Shown here: piece by piece, positions 47,401-59,300 of the stretch
How the letters are laid out: every line of letters starts with the position of its first letter
How positions within the stretch are numbered: position 1 is the first letter of the stretch
NCBI RefSeq assembly: GCF_000224145.3
Contig: NC_020179.2
Location: 1,761,612-1,825,611 of the forward strand
From: Ciona intestinalis
Taxonomy: Eukaryota; Chordata; Ascidiacea; Phlebobranchia; Cionidae
DNA: 64,000 bases
Direction of reading: 5' to 3'
Made by a program: the position numbers and the translations under genes
Notes under the pieces: generated by a model
The model's database searches: none
Told to the model about the DNA's origin: nothing
Seen by the model: the letters and a program-made list of their open reading frames with translations, nothing else

Positions 47401-48377
47401 AAAAAAGGCACTCGTCTACGGTTCGGTGCCCACACGTTAATTGTGCGGTTTTAAATCTAAAATTTTGGTCCAAAAATTATAAATATATAATATGATTTGA
47501 TTTAAATCAAGAGATTAAAGAATAAATGCTAGAATTGAGAATTGAGATAAGTGCAGAAAAAATCGCCCTAAAAACAACAACAACAACAACGCCAAGAACA
47601 ACTGTTCGACGAAAAAGGATCTATATGACCACTACCGTGCTTAAAAATTGTGGTAACTCATGAGCACACGAGGATAAAAAACGGTGCGAAAAATACGTGT
47701 CTGAATGCGATGCGGTGTCGCGGCACTGGTCGCATGAAGGACTTAAATGGGTTTTGCGGGTGTTGGGGTAATGGGCCAAATCTGGCCTAAACCAATGCGA
47801 TGCCACCAAGGTCCTTGCTGACAAGATCTCACCAACAAAGAATAAAAAAACAGACTCCAATAGGTCCTCTGCCCTCTGTTTGTGAACCGTTTTTTTTTAT
47901 AGATCTGTTTTGAAATGCGTATGACGACATCAAGACAAACTCAATTTAAATCCATTTGTTTAGATAGTGACCTGGAAATCTTAAATAACTCACTTGTTTT
48001 TGCATTAGATACTGACACAATAAATTCAACAGAAATGACTTTCCACCACGAAAATCGCCAAATACGCTAATAATTGCAACGGGATGGTCTTTATATTCAT
48101 GCAGTATTCTCCCAAGCACTTCTAATTCAACTTGTGGTTTAGGTGGTTTATCTTCATTCATGCTAACAATGGACTCACTTTTAACATCTGAAATCAAAAA
48201 CACAATGTAAAAATTAACTGATATATAATTAATAATTAATAAATAATTCGTTTGATACACACCAGTGTTTGCATCCCAATAACGTGCCTTTGCTTTCCGA
48301 ACTTTCTCCATTGAAGCATTTGCTGCTGATAATAAATGTTCCATTTTCTTTTCAAAGATGTTTAGCAGTATTAACAA
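38491..48377 (-). CDS. atlastin-like dynamin-superfamily GTPase, 16 exons, enlarged helical middle
   Basis: Exons (minus): 48377-48263, 48187-47994, 45462-45334, 45256-45095, 44880-44806, 44538-44316, 44047-43863, 43716-43696, 43017-42942, 42477-42292, 42237-42166, 41720-41532, 40731-40678, 40608-40405, 39136-39065, 38976-38491; about 813 residues. GTPase signatures: P-loop GDFRGGKS (82-89), DTQG (154-157), base-recognition arginine-aspartate in PLMLLVRDYQM (226-236), then VRKKIKEGFPDVRCHLLPDP as in atlastins. Residues about 330-650 are charged helices spread over eight or nine exons, far longer than the atlastin three-helix bundle. Two hydrophobic stretches, about 711-742 and 754-780, look like a membrane hairpin, followed by a short tail. 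By family analogy it would reshape or fuse ER-type membranes; that is inference. Exon 43017-42942 is 76 bases where 75 is needed, so a one-base shift (allele or error) is apparent near 42970. RNF112 and GBP relatives are alternatives, but DTQG and RD favour atlastin. Confidence 0.85.
39312..39867 (-). mobile_element. 5'-truncated LINE with RNase H end, flanked by a 14-bp target duplication
   Basis: On the minus strand the 5' end encodes an RNase H piece (LHWIPGHSDHLGNELADKLA, then GPEPGLPIP). After a frame slip it gives the terminal region with ICPVCGEEDKTSFHYVGIC, a CCHC-like knuckle typical of I-clade LINEs. The 3' UTR ends in short TAGAA repeats. The 14-base direct repeat AAGGATACCGGTTT lies at both ends (about 39299-39312 and 39869-39882). 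It sits in an intron of the atlastin-like gene. Confidence 0.75.
40823..40897 (+). mobile_element. very short tRNA-headed SINE
   Basis: Head GCGCCGTAGCACAGTTGGTT and AGCGCCCCGGCC is joined straight to the family tail GTAAGTTACATTCATTCATT. The body is missing. Confidence 0.5.
40922..41300 (-). pseudogene. tandem relic of a coiled-coil exon in the atlastin-like gene
   Basis: Two tandem units of about 150 bases (40922-41067 and 41068-41221) share many blocks, for example the plus-strand words AAATATTT and CATATCCTT. On the minus strand the upstream unit is open (CLEDVISECFQGYGNRIWQK, KAMEEKRQKNC) and resembles the DECFQKAMQQYEE helix of exon 42477-42292. The second unit carries several stops. 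It looks like a duplicated helical exon that has partly decayed; a used, alternatively spliced exon is possible for the open unit. Confidence 0.4.
41358..41410. repeat. AT-rich microsatellite (ATATCT/ATATAC)
   Basis: Alternating ATATATATAT, CTATATAC and ATATATCTATATAC units. Confidence 0.7.
41417..41467 (-). other. possible alternative terminal exon of the atlastin-like gene
   Basis: After an acceptor (TTTGTTGCAG), a phase-0 stretch reads KLLLQDLSNLATDCRS and then a stop. It lies in the intron after exon 41720-41532 and could end a soluble isoform lacking the membrane hairpin. It is short and could be chance. Confidence 0.25.
43056..43583. mobile_element. Mutator-like MITE, 528 bp, long inverted repeats, 9-bp target duplication
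   Basis: Starts GGTAATCCTTTA and ends TAAAGGATTACC, with imperfect inverted arms of roughly 150-200 bp (for example GTGGCCACCTGAAATTTTGG near both ends). Flanked by the 9-bp direct repeat ATTCTCTGA (43047-43055 and 43584-43592). Long arms plus 9-bp target suggest the MULE superfamily. It lies in an intron of the atlastin-like gene. Confidence 0.75.
44136..44236 (-). mobile_element. tRNA-derived SINE tail fragment
   Basis: GAATGAATGTATCTTATTTA, then CATTCGTTATAACACGGGTG. Diverged; in an intron of the atlastin-like gene. Confidence 0.5.
44552..44762 (+). mobile_element. tRNA-derived SINE, head-truncated, beside an atlastin-like exon
   Basis: Begins at a B-box-like TATGGGTTCAAGG about 14 bases outside the acceptor of exon 44538-44316. 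It continues with the family body (TATGAAACAGAACACCCGTG) and tail. Confidence 0.55.
45950..46620. mobile_element. longer relative of the inverted-repeat MITE, about 670 bp
   Basis: Left TATAGTAGGGTGAGGTAAGA; right GTGTCCCAACTTGCC. Interior words shared with 48687-49986 include CCTGAGGTATAAATTATTGA and CATAAATTATCTC. No open frame. Confidence 0.6.
46722..46880 (+). mobile_element. rearranged SINE fragment
   Basis: Contains CCGGTTCAATGCTCGACGGC, TGGGCAAGACACTTACCGGA and CCAACCCAGCGGTCACTAAT. Same family pieces, diverged. Confidence 0.4.
47640..47850 (+). mobile_element. SINE fragment of the LINE-tailed family
   Basis: Shares GTGTCTGA.TGCGA.GCGGTGTCGCG and GGGTGTTGGGGTAATGGG with 6731-6965. 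The head is degraded; the tail is an A-rich run. Lies in the long intron 2 of the atlastin-like gene. Confidence 0.55.
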
Positions 48378-48686
48378 GAAGACTGCAAAAGTATTCTATA
48401 TTCTGCAAAAGATGAAAAACTTATATTTCTATTTGGGACCAACTGTGGTCACTATAAAGAATTGTCTGGAAATTTCAAAAAAATAAAAAGGGCAGAACGC
48501 GCAACTGCCCAAAAACGTGATATCTTCTTTTTTCTATTCACGTGACCGACAACTCCGTCCCCATTTCGCTTGGTCTCCATTGGTTTTAGCTGTTTATTTA
48601 AAAAACTATTCAAGTTCATTGGGCCAGTTTATTTATTAAATAAATTTATTTGAAAACGTTCAAACAAACGGTGTGTTAGACATATA

Positions 48687-49986
48687 GTACAGTGGGGAAA
48701 GATGGGACACTTAAGCACATAATGCCAAATATTTCCAAAATCAAAATAGATGACGGTTTTTGAGTGATACCACGGATTAGTACTATCTTTCCTTTATTAA
48801 TTGACAACAATTTTTAAAAAATATAATAAAACACACGAGGAGTTATTTAGTGATTCGAACAACATGTGATATTTTACAAATTCGAAAACACTCAGGATAA
48901 AATGGGACAGTTTAAAATAATTGTTAAATTTGATTAATAAGTGTATTTATTATTAGGAATACACGTAAATAACACGAAATAATAATGTACACTTTGAAAA
49001 TCTAGTTTAAACATTCTTTTCCTTGCCCTACTGCTATAGTTTTTAACATATTACCTACATTATATTATTGCGAGAAAATTGGTATTGTTTGAACATTAAT
49101 TGAAAAATTTTGTATCCTACAGAGACATATCAACTTGTAATAACAGAAAATTGATAATAACTATTGATAAAGTTTAAATTTTTTGCTACAAATTGGGTAT
49201 TGCTACACGGTGTTTGGCACAATTAAGCCACTTATCATAAATTATCTCTTGGTGCAAATGACTGAATTTCGATTATATTTTCCATATATTATCTTGTTAT
49301 TATTGCAGTATTTTATATTTGAATAATCCCTGAGGTATAAATTATTGAATTAAAATCAAACATTTCAAAGTTTGGCAATGAAAACCTACAAAACTACAAT
49401 GTGGGGGAAGATGGGACTTGACGAAATTGAAATATATTTACATTAGCATTATTCTGCAACTTGTAGTTAACCTACCGAATTTGCTAGTTTCTTTGGCATG
49501 TAAACTTTATATATATAACGTTAAAACAATATTTTATGTTGTTTTTATCTCAAAATAAAGTCACATTGACCCCTGCCTATTTTCCTCATGTTTATATCTC
49601 AACTAAAGCTAGTTTTATGAGACAAAATCAAACTGTACGAAATATTTAAGATTGTTTTATGAATCTATAAAACTAGTCGAATCGTTCACACTTGCAAACT
49701 ACAAAATTTCATCGGCTTTACTATGATTTAGCGAGGTTTCTAAGTTAGCACCTTACTATTTCGCAGTTTTTACCTATTCAAAATATACTGTTTCCATTTT
49801 ACATATTTTATTTAATATTTAAAAACAGTAATCAGCTTTGAAGCGCGTTTTATAAAGTCGTGATAATACTGTAAAATAATTCTGTAACATTATTTTTCTG
49901 ATTATCATTAAATGGGGGTCCGTAAAAAGAAAATTAAATAAAAATCTCTTCTGACAAAATGTCCTATCTTCCCCCTCCCTACTATA
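48687..49986. mobile_element. longest relative of the inverted-repeat MITE, about 1.3 kb
   Basis: Left GTACAGTGGGGAAAGATGGG; right TCTTCCCCCTCCCTACTATA. Contains an internal TGTGGGGGAAGATGGGACTT near 49399, as if two units were fused. No coding capacity seen. Confidence 0.6.
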
Positions 49987-51117
49987 TACACATATATATA
50001 TATATATGGAAATAGCCGTTTTTTCACATAACTTTATATTAGGTCAAAAAACGGGAAAAAAAATACATAAAACGCCCTCGATTCCATTGACTACAATAGT
50101 GAACGCAGAAAAAATGCAGAATTAATTAATAGTCGGAAGTTTTTATAACCTTGTTTTTGTCCAATAAAAAAAGCAAAAAACAAAACAATAAGAATATAGA
50201 GGTCAATAACACTTAGGATAAATTATTAAACATAACTTTTCTAAATTATTATTGAACATGGTAAGATAGATAACAACATTGGACCCATACCATTTCTTAT
50301 TTTATCTATATGGTTCTGTTTGCCTCTGTTTTTGTCGTTGGCAATTCTATATTAGAATATTTTAATATTATGTACCAAAGGGGTCCCATCTTTCCCCACA
50401 ATACTTTATCACAACGAAAAATTGTCTAAAGTTTCTTCATACACGCTGTGTAATCATAATACCCCAATCTAAATTGCTCAAATAACAAAGCGAAATGAAT
50501 CGCATCTGCAGTACCGCACCCACCAGACGCGCACGAAGACTAAACAGCCAAGCTCCTAACTTCCTTAATCTATAGACTGTATGACAGAGCTCAACACTAC
50601 ATATTTGGCATCGGTAAGCTTTGGAGCCTACACATACAATGATGATGACACCTCGTTTTTTTTCCACGGAAATCCGCGGTAGCCTATTGGTTGTGGATGG
50701 CGCTTCCTTCACGCTTAAAATAATACGTCACACTTTTAATTACCCAAACGCTGTCGTTTTCCCTGTGATTTTATATTTAATTTATCATACGTAGTTGATA
50801 CGTACTTTTTTTTATCTAAACAACAAACTGCATATTTGCTGTTGTAACTTAACGGACGTGAACAGTTAGTTGCGATGGAAAGTTTTTATCGAAATTGATT
50901 TGGTTTAATCAAATCGGACTTAAATGTCGGTCTTAAAAGTATATAAATACAGGCTCACTAAAGAAATGTCTGCAGTATTAATTTTTGGGTGGATTAGATG
51001 AGTTTTTCCTGCCTAAAACTAACCCAATTTACACATTACCAACAATGGACAAGTGGTCACATACGATTCAAAATGGCGCGCTTCAATTGGCTTGAATTTT
51101 GAACACCAGATGCGCAA

Positions 51118-51355
51118 AGGAAAACGAAAGTTATCACACGGGTTTAACACCTCGTGCCAGCTTACAAGTTACTATGTATGTTACTTTGTGGGTGATTATA
51201 ATATTTTTAACTTTTTTAGGAATGGCTGATAATTTGGACAGCTGAGTTGATAATTTGGACAGCTGAGTTGCCGTTAACTTTCTTGCCCAAGGACACATAC
51301 GCCCACAATGATAGCAGCGACGAGTCTTAATTGAACCGATTAGCTCTGGGTTGGT
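51118..51355 (-). mobile_element. tRNA-derived SINE fragment with a small tandem repeat
   Basis: Family body (CACCTCGTGCCAGCTTACAA). The motif TTGATAATTTGGACAGCTGA is partly doubled near 51230-51270. Confidence 0.5.
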
Positions 51356-51747
51356 GTACTTGAAGTTTCTATGGATTTGGTCGTAACAAGCCATTAACAT
51401 AGTCAATAGGTTGATGTTAAATGTTTATAAATGAACAAGCACCGCGGAAGTTTTTTTAATTTAGCGAATTTAAATGTAATTAATATTCGCAGAATAACTT
51501 ACAGTGAATCTATGTTTAAACCAAACTTTAGAATTATAGTTGAGCAAAAATGGCTGCAATTAGATTTCATTCAGTACTTATATGCCTGGTAGCTGGAATA
51601 ATAGAATAGAAGGTTATAGAATATTTTCCTTAGTTTTCGGGTGTGTTTATACTTTTAAATGTACTGAAAATACAGTTGAATTAAATCAATTTCTATCGTT
51701 CGTCCAAACTGCTGGAGGAAAGATATGATTGCTGTATTGATTATTGT

Positions 51748-51920
51748 ATGTTGGGTGGAGAAGATGGGACATCTTTTCATTCTATTTTCATGTCCCATTT
51801 GGTAATAAACAAAGAACATACAAAGAATTACAGAGACCGTTATTAATTGTTTAAAGCACGATCAGGCTATTTGGATATTATGTGCTAAAGGTGTCCCGTC
51901 TTTCCCCACCCTATTATATA
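51748..51920. mobile_element. inverted-repeat MITE copy
   Basis: GTTGGGTGGAGAAGATGGGA; right GTCTTTCCCCACCCTATTAT. Confidence 0.7.
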
Positions 51921-52093
51921 GATTGTTCTACTGTATGCACCGAAATAGCATGAATAAATTCTACACTTTTATTTGACTAACATATATAAGGCATTGAACA
52001 CTTATATCTACACAACAACAAGACAACACATATCTACGCACAAAGACGCGTATTCTACAACTAAAGAGTCTTCAGGTTTTTGCTCGAATGGTT

Positions 52094-55000
52094 CTACCAG
52101 TATTGCTGACGACTGTTGTATCCATGACCTTGGTTGGGATAAACGACGTTGCAAGATCGTCGGTTAAAATCTTGACGATATGCACCACTGTTGTAATCGT
52201 TGCCGTATGCTCCACTCGTGGATCGGCTTGCGTCGTTATATCTCGACGATCCACTGTGACGTTCGATGTCAAATCGAACATTGCGGCTGCAACCAGGAGT
52301 TGAATCATTTTGGCCTGAGCCGCTGTAAGAATTGCAAACGTTGTTGTTACTGTTGCCATAGTTGCTTCCGTGTGCGAAATTGGAAAGAGAAAGAACCAAA
52401 GCTGATCTTGAAGGCAAGTAGATCTATAATACAGATAAAGTTAAAAAATGAGCGTTGGTTGAAATCACTTGGTAAAAATATCTTACCATCATTGAATTAG
52501 GGAAGTTGTCGCAGTGACCAGTCTTGGCGTGGAATTCAACATTGGCTTGGTTTCTGCTGTGACCACCGAAGCAACGATCATCAGTATCCAATACAATTTT
52601 GTAACTATAGATAATATTTTTAATTGTAAGGTTAAATATTTTTGTATATAGGAATGCATAAACAATTTTCGTAGCGAGATACCTTCCGAATTGTCAACTG
52701 GGATTCTGTAATCTGGATAACTCTTCGTTGGGTGAAAGTTAAAGGCGAAAATAAGTCCAGCACGTTCGAACACGAACACCTTGTCGCTTTCCTGTGCTCG
52801 AGTCACTACAGCCTGTTATGTGAAAAGTTTTCATAATATCAATTTGAATATGTCGTTTAAAATAATTTACTTGATTTGATTTCAACCATCCGTATCGCAC
52901 TTCTGTCTTGTTCATAGCTCGGTCGAATCGGTTTAGAAATTTGTATCTGAGTTGTTGGTTGTCAGCTAGATGGAACTGTCTTCGAGCGAGTTGGTAGCTG
53001 TCATTATTTGAAGGGGAAGGAAGCTCAACCCAGTCAGGATGTCCAAACTCATTCCCTATGAAAATGTATTACAATATGAGATATATATTATGAGATACAG
53101 GGTATAGTTATATTATTGGCAAATACATTTACATCACTCACCAATGAAGTTAAGAAATCCTTGTCCAGCAAACGCGTGGGTAAATAACCGAGTCATCTTG
53201 TACAGACTCAACCCACGATCTAAACATGGAGTCAACTGTTGTGATTCCGACATTGACGAATCTCCGATCAATTTACGACTCATTGTCATTCGACCAACTT
53301 CGTTCTGAGAATTACAAGAAGTGGATTAAAACAATCAATGCGAGATAAAACACACTAATATTCATCTTGTGATACATATCTCTCAACAAACCTGTTCGTG
53401 ATGTTCTGTAAACATGATTCGTTTTTCTTCGACTCGGTTTTCTCTGATCATCTGCCTGATGAAATGCATATTCCAATCTTCGTCTCGCGTATCATTCAAT
53501 AACTGTTGTACACATGGCATTCATTTAGAACTGTTACGAAGTTAAATGCTTTTGAGTTAAGTGCGTAGTGGTTATAGACAAACCTTCTCCCAGACATTTG
53601 CAGCATCTTTACAAAGTCTGTAGTCGAATCCAAGTCCTCCTTCGCTCACGGGTCTGCAAAGGGCTGGCATACCTGGTACATCCTTTAATTGAACAAGTTA
53701 GACATCTCGTTTAAATACAAGCTGAGATTAAAGTGCTTACCTCAGTAATGGTGATCACGTTCGGGTAGAATCTGTGAAGCATATCGTTCATCAACATGAT
53801 GTAAGCCAATCCGTCAGTTTTCATTTGCTTGCCGAAGTATTGTGAGTCTTGATTATCTCGGAAAGAAAATTGTTGAACTGCTGAGAAAAAAAAACTTTTA
53901 GAATAAAAACTTCGCTCCAATATAATGACATCACATATAGAATCCATATACATACCATGTTTGGACGAGTCATGGAAGATCATTGATGACAATCCGTTGA
54001 ATCTGAAGCCATCAACGTGATACTCGTTGACGTAATACCGCAATTGAGACATAAGAAATCGAAGAGTTTCCCATCTGCATGGTTTATATTTTAGGTTTAT
54101 ATAACAATATTTCCTTTTAAAATTATCGCGTACTTTTTGTAATCGAAAATCCTGGTATCATGTTCGTTGTTAAAACCTTAGCTCCTTCTTCAAAGAAGCA
54201 AGCCTCCGTCCCGTCAAATATGTTCAATCCATCCAGAACGTTCTTAGATGCCTCTCCGTGCATAACGTCAACCATCACATAAATACCCATTCCATGAGCA
54301 GTCTGTACAAGCTCTTTGAATTCTTCAGGCGTTCCGTACCGACTAAAATATTACATGCGTTAATAAACTGCTACGAATTGTTTAAGTTCGTTAGGTGGTT
54401 TCTGTTATTACCTGGAGGTGGCAAAGTAGTTGGTAACTTGGTATCCCCAACTTGGGTAGTAAGAATGTTCGATCACAGCCATGAGAAGAAGCGAGTTGTA
54501 TCCCTGATCCCGGATGCGAGGGAGGATGTTTGATGTAAAGTGACGGTAAGTGGAAACTTCACAACGATCGGATGCGATTCCAATGTGTGCTTCGTAGATA
54601 CGAAGACGATCCGGTTTGTTTGGTCGTGTATGAGTGAACTGCGGAAACAAACAGTGTTGAGAACAAGAACGCTAATCATGCACGTCACTGTAATAAATTC
54701 AGACCTGTACTCGTTGTGACGAAGGAGGATTCCAGAACCTCCATTTGAATCCTTGGTTGCCCTCACGTTGAACAACATACTTGGCCCATGGAGAAATTCG
54801 TTCGATTCTTTGGTTGTCTTTCGTTTCAATAACGATCTGTACAGAAGTTTAGATAAAATACCAGCAGCTTCAACATTTGTTTCATAATTTCTTCATAAAC
54901 TTACCTTAAGCTCACTGCAGTGACGAATAGCACATGATCCGTCTCGATTTGGAGGAATAAAGAGTTCCCATTTATCGAACCCGATCTCCCGATATTGAAT

Positions 55001-55431
55001 AAGATTCCAGTTATCTGTCAAACAATTTAAATCAGAAAGCTGTTGCTATTTTACACACGCCAGTAAGCCAATAACCAATCTTACTGAATTCTCCTTTCAA
55101 ATAAACAGCTTTCGCGTTTGGAATCCATTCCATGCATCTTACTCCTCCGTCCTCTGTCATCATCACCCCGAACTCCTTGTGTCCCTGAGTAAATCGCTCC
55201 AAACCTTCCTCTCTTTCGATCGACATCTTAGTCTTCTCAAACATACCATATCTTAGACAAAACCCTTCAGTTAGTATACCGAAATAAAACACGATGTATT
55301 ACCTATCACACTTACCTTGCCCGAATGTCGTCTTCGTAAATTCGAAGCTGAGGATAGCTACGGAAGAGATTCTCAATAGCGGGAACTCCGCACTGCTGCA
55401 TAATTTGGTTGTTATAGCTTGAGCATTCCAT
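52094..55431 (-). pseudogene. second branching enzyme-like copy, head to head, frame broken in three exons
   Basis: Minus-strand exons mirror the 56343-59682 gene: 55431-55316, 55251-55085, 55015-54905, 54836-54705, 54638-54412, 54342-54134, 54074-53956, 53880-53741, 53682-53584, 53502-53392, 53304-53142, 53055-52871, 52812-52683, 52604-52487, 52423-52094. All splice sites look usable. The same active-site changes are present (RFNG, EHHEQ, HGEAS), and the tail is shared (GYNSRQQYW). Three exon lengths differ by one base: exon 3 is 111 not 110 (extra A in a run near 54961), exon 6 is 209 not 210 (near 54175), exon 13 is 130 not 131 (near 52697). The first shift alone leads to an early stop. 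Conserved Gly is kept in GNEFGH, unlike the + copy. Either a young pseudogene or poor sequence. A TATA box lies at 55519-55526 and AATAAA (minus) at 51968-51973. Confidence 0.75.
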
Positions 55432-56342
55432 GATGATAAGAGCAAAGTTGTCTTGAAGCTGATGATGATTTGATTGAAGCTTGAACTGAATGATGATGTC
55501 GTATCATTTCGATCGACCCTTTTATAGTCGAGTGTCTGATCTCTTTACAATTAAATCCTTGGGAATTGTTTTGAGCGGAAAGTTTTAAATCACTTTCCTG
55601 TAATTACGCTCCACTAGTCTAATTGCGATTTCGTAATCGTTTATCATTTTAATCCGCTAAATAGGAAACACGGGTATAAGCGTGGGAGTGCTATCGTATG
55701 TAATGCACTTGTTTAACTCGTTCAGTGCCATAATAAAACCTACTAAAATATAGTTAAAAAATATTAAAACTAGAATGAAATGGTTGCAAACGTCAAAAGC
55801 GTACTTTTAGTTTGAGTACAAAATCACGATCCTTAAGCAAATCTATACATATACGTAATTTAGGATCATTTACCAACTGTTAGCTGTAGGTGTTTAAATT
55901 TTGTGCATGATTGCAGTCTAAAACTTTATATTGTGATTGCATATGACTTAAGATAAAAACCTCCAGTTATAAAAGCAGGTCGTGACATGACAGTTAAATT
56001 CTATTTAATTTATTTTGTAAAACTAATATTTTAAGTAATAACTTGACAATTTGAGGGAATTGTTACAGGTGGAATTTTTAATCAGTTGTCAAATTATTAG
56101 AGCACAATACTATTGGCGGATGGTAAACTACATTTAAGCCAAATACGATTTGTATAAGTAGTAATAAAAACATGTCTGTTAATTAAAACTTCCCTTCGCA
56201 TGTAATTCAAAAGGATTTAATTGTAAAGAGATTAGTCAATCTCGAGTATAAAAGGGTAGACTTAAACGATACGACATCATCATTCAGTTTAATCTACAAT
56301 CAAAGTATCATCAGCTTCAAGACAACTTTGCTTCTTATCATC
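55432..56342. promoter_or_regulatory. shared divergent promoter region of the two branching enzyme-like genes
   Basis: The two start codons lie 911 bases apart, facing away from each other. Each side has TATAAAAG about 90-95 bases upstream of its ATG (minus strand 55519-55526; plus strand 56247-56254). Each also has a conserved block GGATTTAATTGTAAAGAGAT just upstream (about 55539-55560 minus; 56213-56232 plus) and near-identical 5' leaders with GATACGACATCATCATTCAG. The middle is AT-rich and not obviously symmetric. The symmetry shows that the promoter was copied together with the gene. Confidence 0.7.
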
Positions 56343-59300
56343 ATGGAATGCTCAAGCTATAACAACCAAGTTATGCAGCAGTGCGGAGTTCCCGCTATTG
56401 AGAATCTCTTCCGTAGCTATCCTCAGCTTCGAGTGTACGAAGACGACATTCGGGGAAGGTTAATGTGATGTATATAATAATTGTGTTATATTTGTGTCGG
56501 TATACTAACTCAAGGGTTTTGTTTAAGATATGGTATGTTCGAGAAGACTAAGATGTCGATTGAAAGGGAGGAGGGTTTGGAGCGATTTACTCAGGGACAC
56601 AAGGAGTTCGGAGTGATGATGACGGAGGACGGAGGAGTAAGATGCATGGAATGGATTCCAAATGCGAAAGCTGTTTATCTGAAAGGAGAATTCAGTAAGA
56701 TTCGTCCTGAACTCAATGGCTTGTGAAGAAAATAATAAGTTTTCTGATTTGAACTGTTTGACAGATAACTGGAATCTTGTTCAATATCGGGAGATCGGGT
56801 TTGGTAAATGGAAACTCTTTATTCCTCCAAACCGAGACGGTTCTTGTGCTATTCGTCACTGCAGTGAACTTAAAGTGAGTTTATGAAGTAATCATTACAC
56901 ATATGTTAAAGCTGATGGTATTTTATATAAACGTTTGTGGTACAGATCGTTATCGAAACGAAAGACAACCAAAGAATCGAACGAATTTCTCCATGGGCAA
57001 AGTATGTTGTTCAACGTGAGGCCAACCAAGGATTCAAATGGAGGTTCTGGAATCCTCCTTCGTCACAACGAGTACAGGTCTAAATTTATTACAGTGACGT
57101 GCATGATTAGCTTTCTTGTTCTCAACACTGTTTGTTTCCGCAGATCACTCATACGCGACCGAACAAACCGGATCGTCTTCGTATCTACGAAGCACACATT
57201 GGAATCGCATCCGATCGTTGTGAAGTTTCCACTTATCGTCACTTTACATCAAACATCCTCCCTCGCATCCGGGATCAGGGATACAACTCGCTTCTTCTCA
57301 TGGCTGTGATCGAACATTCCTACTACCCAAGTTGGGGATACCAAGTCACCAACTACTTTGCCACCTCCAGGTAATATCAGCGACCATCTAACCGACTTAA
57401 ACAATTCATAGCAGCAGTTTACTAACGCATGCAATATTTCAGTCGGTTCGGAACGCCTGAAGAATTCAAAGAGCTTGTACAGACTGCTCATGGAATGGGT
57501 ATCTATGTGATGGTTGACGTTATGCACGGAGAAGCATCTAAGAACGTTCTGGATGGATTGAACATGTTTGATGGGACGGAGGCTTGCTTCTTTGAAGAAG
57601 GAGCTAGAGGTTTCAACGACGAACATGATACCAGGATTTTCGATTACAAAAAGTATGCGATAATTTTAAAAGAAAAGAAAATATTGTTATGTAAAACCAT
57701 AATAAATCTTGCAGATGGGAAACTCTTCGATTCCTTATGTCGCAATTACGTTATTACGTCAACGAGTATCACGTTGATGGCTTCAGATTCAACGGAATGT
57801 CATCAATGATCTTCCATGACCCGTCCAAACATGGTATATGGATTCTACATGTGATGTCATTATATTAAAGTTCTATTCTAAATTTTCTTTTTTTCCAGCA
57901 GTTCAACAATCTTCTTTCCGAGATAATCAAAACTCACAATACTTCGGTATGCAAATGAAAACTGACGGATTGGCTTACATCATGTTGATGAACGATATGC
58001 TTCACAGATTCTACCCGAACGTGATCACCATTGCTGAGGTAAGCACTTTAATCTCAGCATGTGTTTAAAGGAGATAACTAAGTTGTTCAATCACAGGATG
58101 TACCAGGTATGCCAGCCCTTTGCAGACCCGTGAGCGAAGGAGGACTTGGATTCGACTACAGACTTTGTAAAGATGCTGCAAATGTCTGGGCGAAGGTTTG
58201 TCTATAACGACTACGCACTTGACTTAAAAGCATTAAACTTTGTAACAGTTGTAAATGAACGCCATGTGTACTACAGTTATTGAATGATACGCGAGACGAA
58301 GATTGGAATATGCATTTCATCAGGCAGATGATTAGAGAAAACCGAGTCGAAGAAAAACGAATTATGTTCACAGAACATCACGAACAGGTTTGTTGAGAAA
58401 GATATATCACAAGATGAATATTAGGTGTTCCATCTCACATTGATTGTTTTAATCCACTTCTTGTAATTCTCAGAACGAAGTTGGTCGAATGACAATGAGT
58501 CGTAAATTGATGGCAGATTCGTCAATGCCGGAATCACAACAGTTGACTCCATGTTTAGATCGTGGGTTGAGTCTGTACAAGATGACTCGGTTATTTACCC
58601 ACGCGTTTGCTGGTCAAGGATTTCTTAACTTTATTTGTGAGTGATGTAAACGTGTTTGCCATTGAAACTATATATGTATATTAACATTTGCATATATATA
58701 TCATATTGCAATACATTTCCATAGGTAATGAGTTTGGCCATCCTGACTGGGTTGAGCTTCCTTCCCCTTCAAATAATGACAGCTACCAACTCGCTCGAAG
58801 ACAGTTCCATCTAGCTGACAACCAACAACTCAGATACAAGTTTCTAAACCGATTCGACCGAGCTATGAACAAGACAGAAGAGCGATACGGATGGTTGAAA
58901 TCAAACCAGGTACATTATTTTAAACGACATCTTCATTGATCTGATATCTAACAAGTTACCACATAACAGGCTATAGTGACTCGAGCACAGGAAAGTGACA
59001 AGTTGTTTGTGTTTGAACGTGCTGGACTTATTTTCGCCTTTAACTTTCACCCAACGAAGAGTTATCCAGATTACAGAATCCCAGTTGAACGATTCGGAAG
59101 GTACATGGCCACGCAAGTTGTTTATACATTCATATATACAAACATATTTAACCCGACAATTAAAAAATTATCCAGCTACAAAATCGTGTTGGATACTGAT
59201 GATCGTTACTTCGGTGGTCACAGCAGAAACCAACCCAATGTTGAATTCCACGCCAAGACTGGTCACTACGACAACTTCCCTAATTCAATGATGGTAAGAT

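Larger units (their letters stand above)
48378..52093. other. intergenic region with a large inverted-repeat element relative
   Basis: Upstream of the atlastin-like gene, with a CACGTG site near 48540 that may belong to its promoter. Then a long repeat (48687-49986), an AT microsatellite (49983-50007), a SINE (51118-51355) and an inverted-repeat element (51748-51920). No gene is seen. Confidence 0.5.

Noticed and set aside
52072-52500. Plus-strand and alternate-frame reading frames over the branching enzyme tail
   Set aside because: Shadows of the low-complexity tail exon; splice phase supports only the frame ending QQYW.
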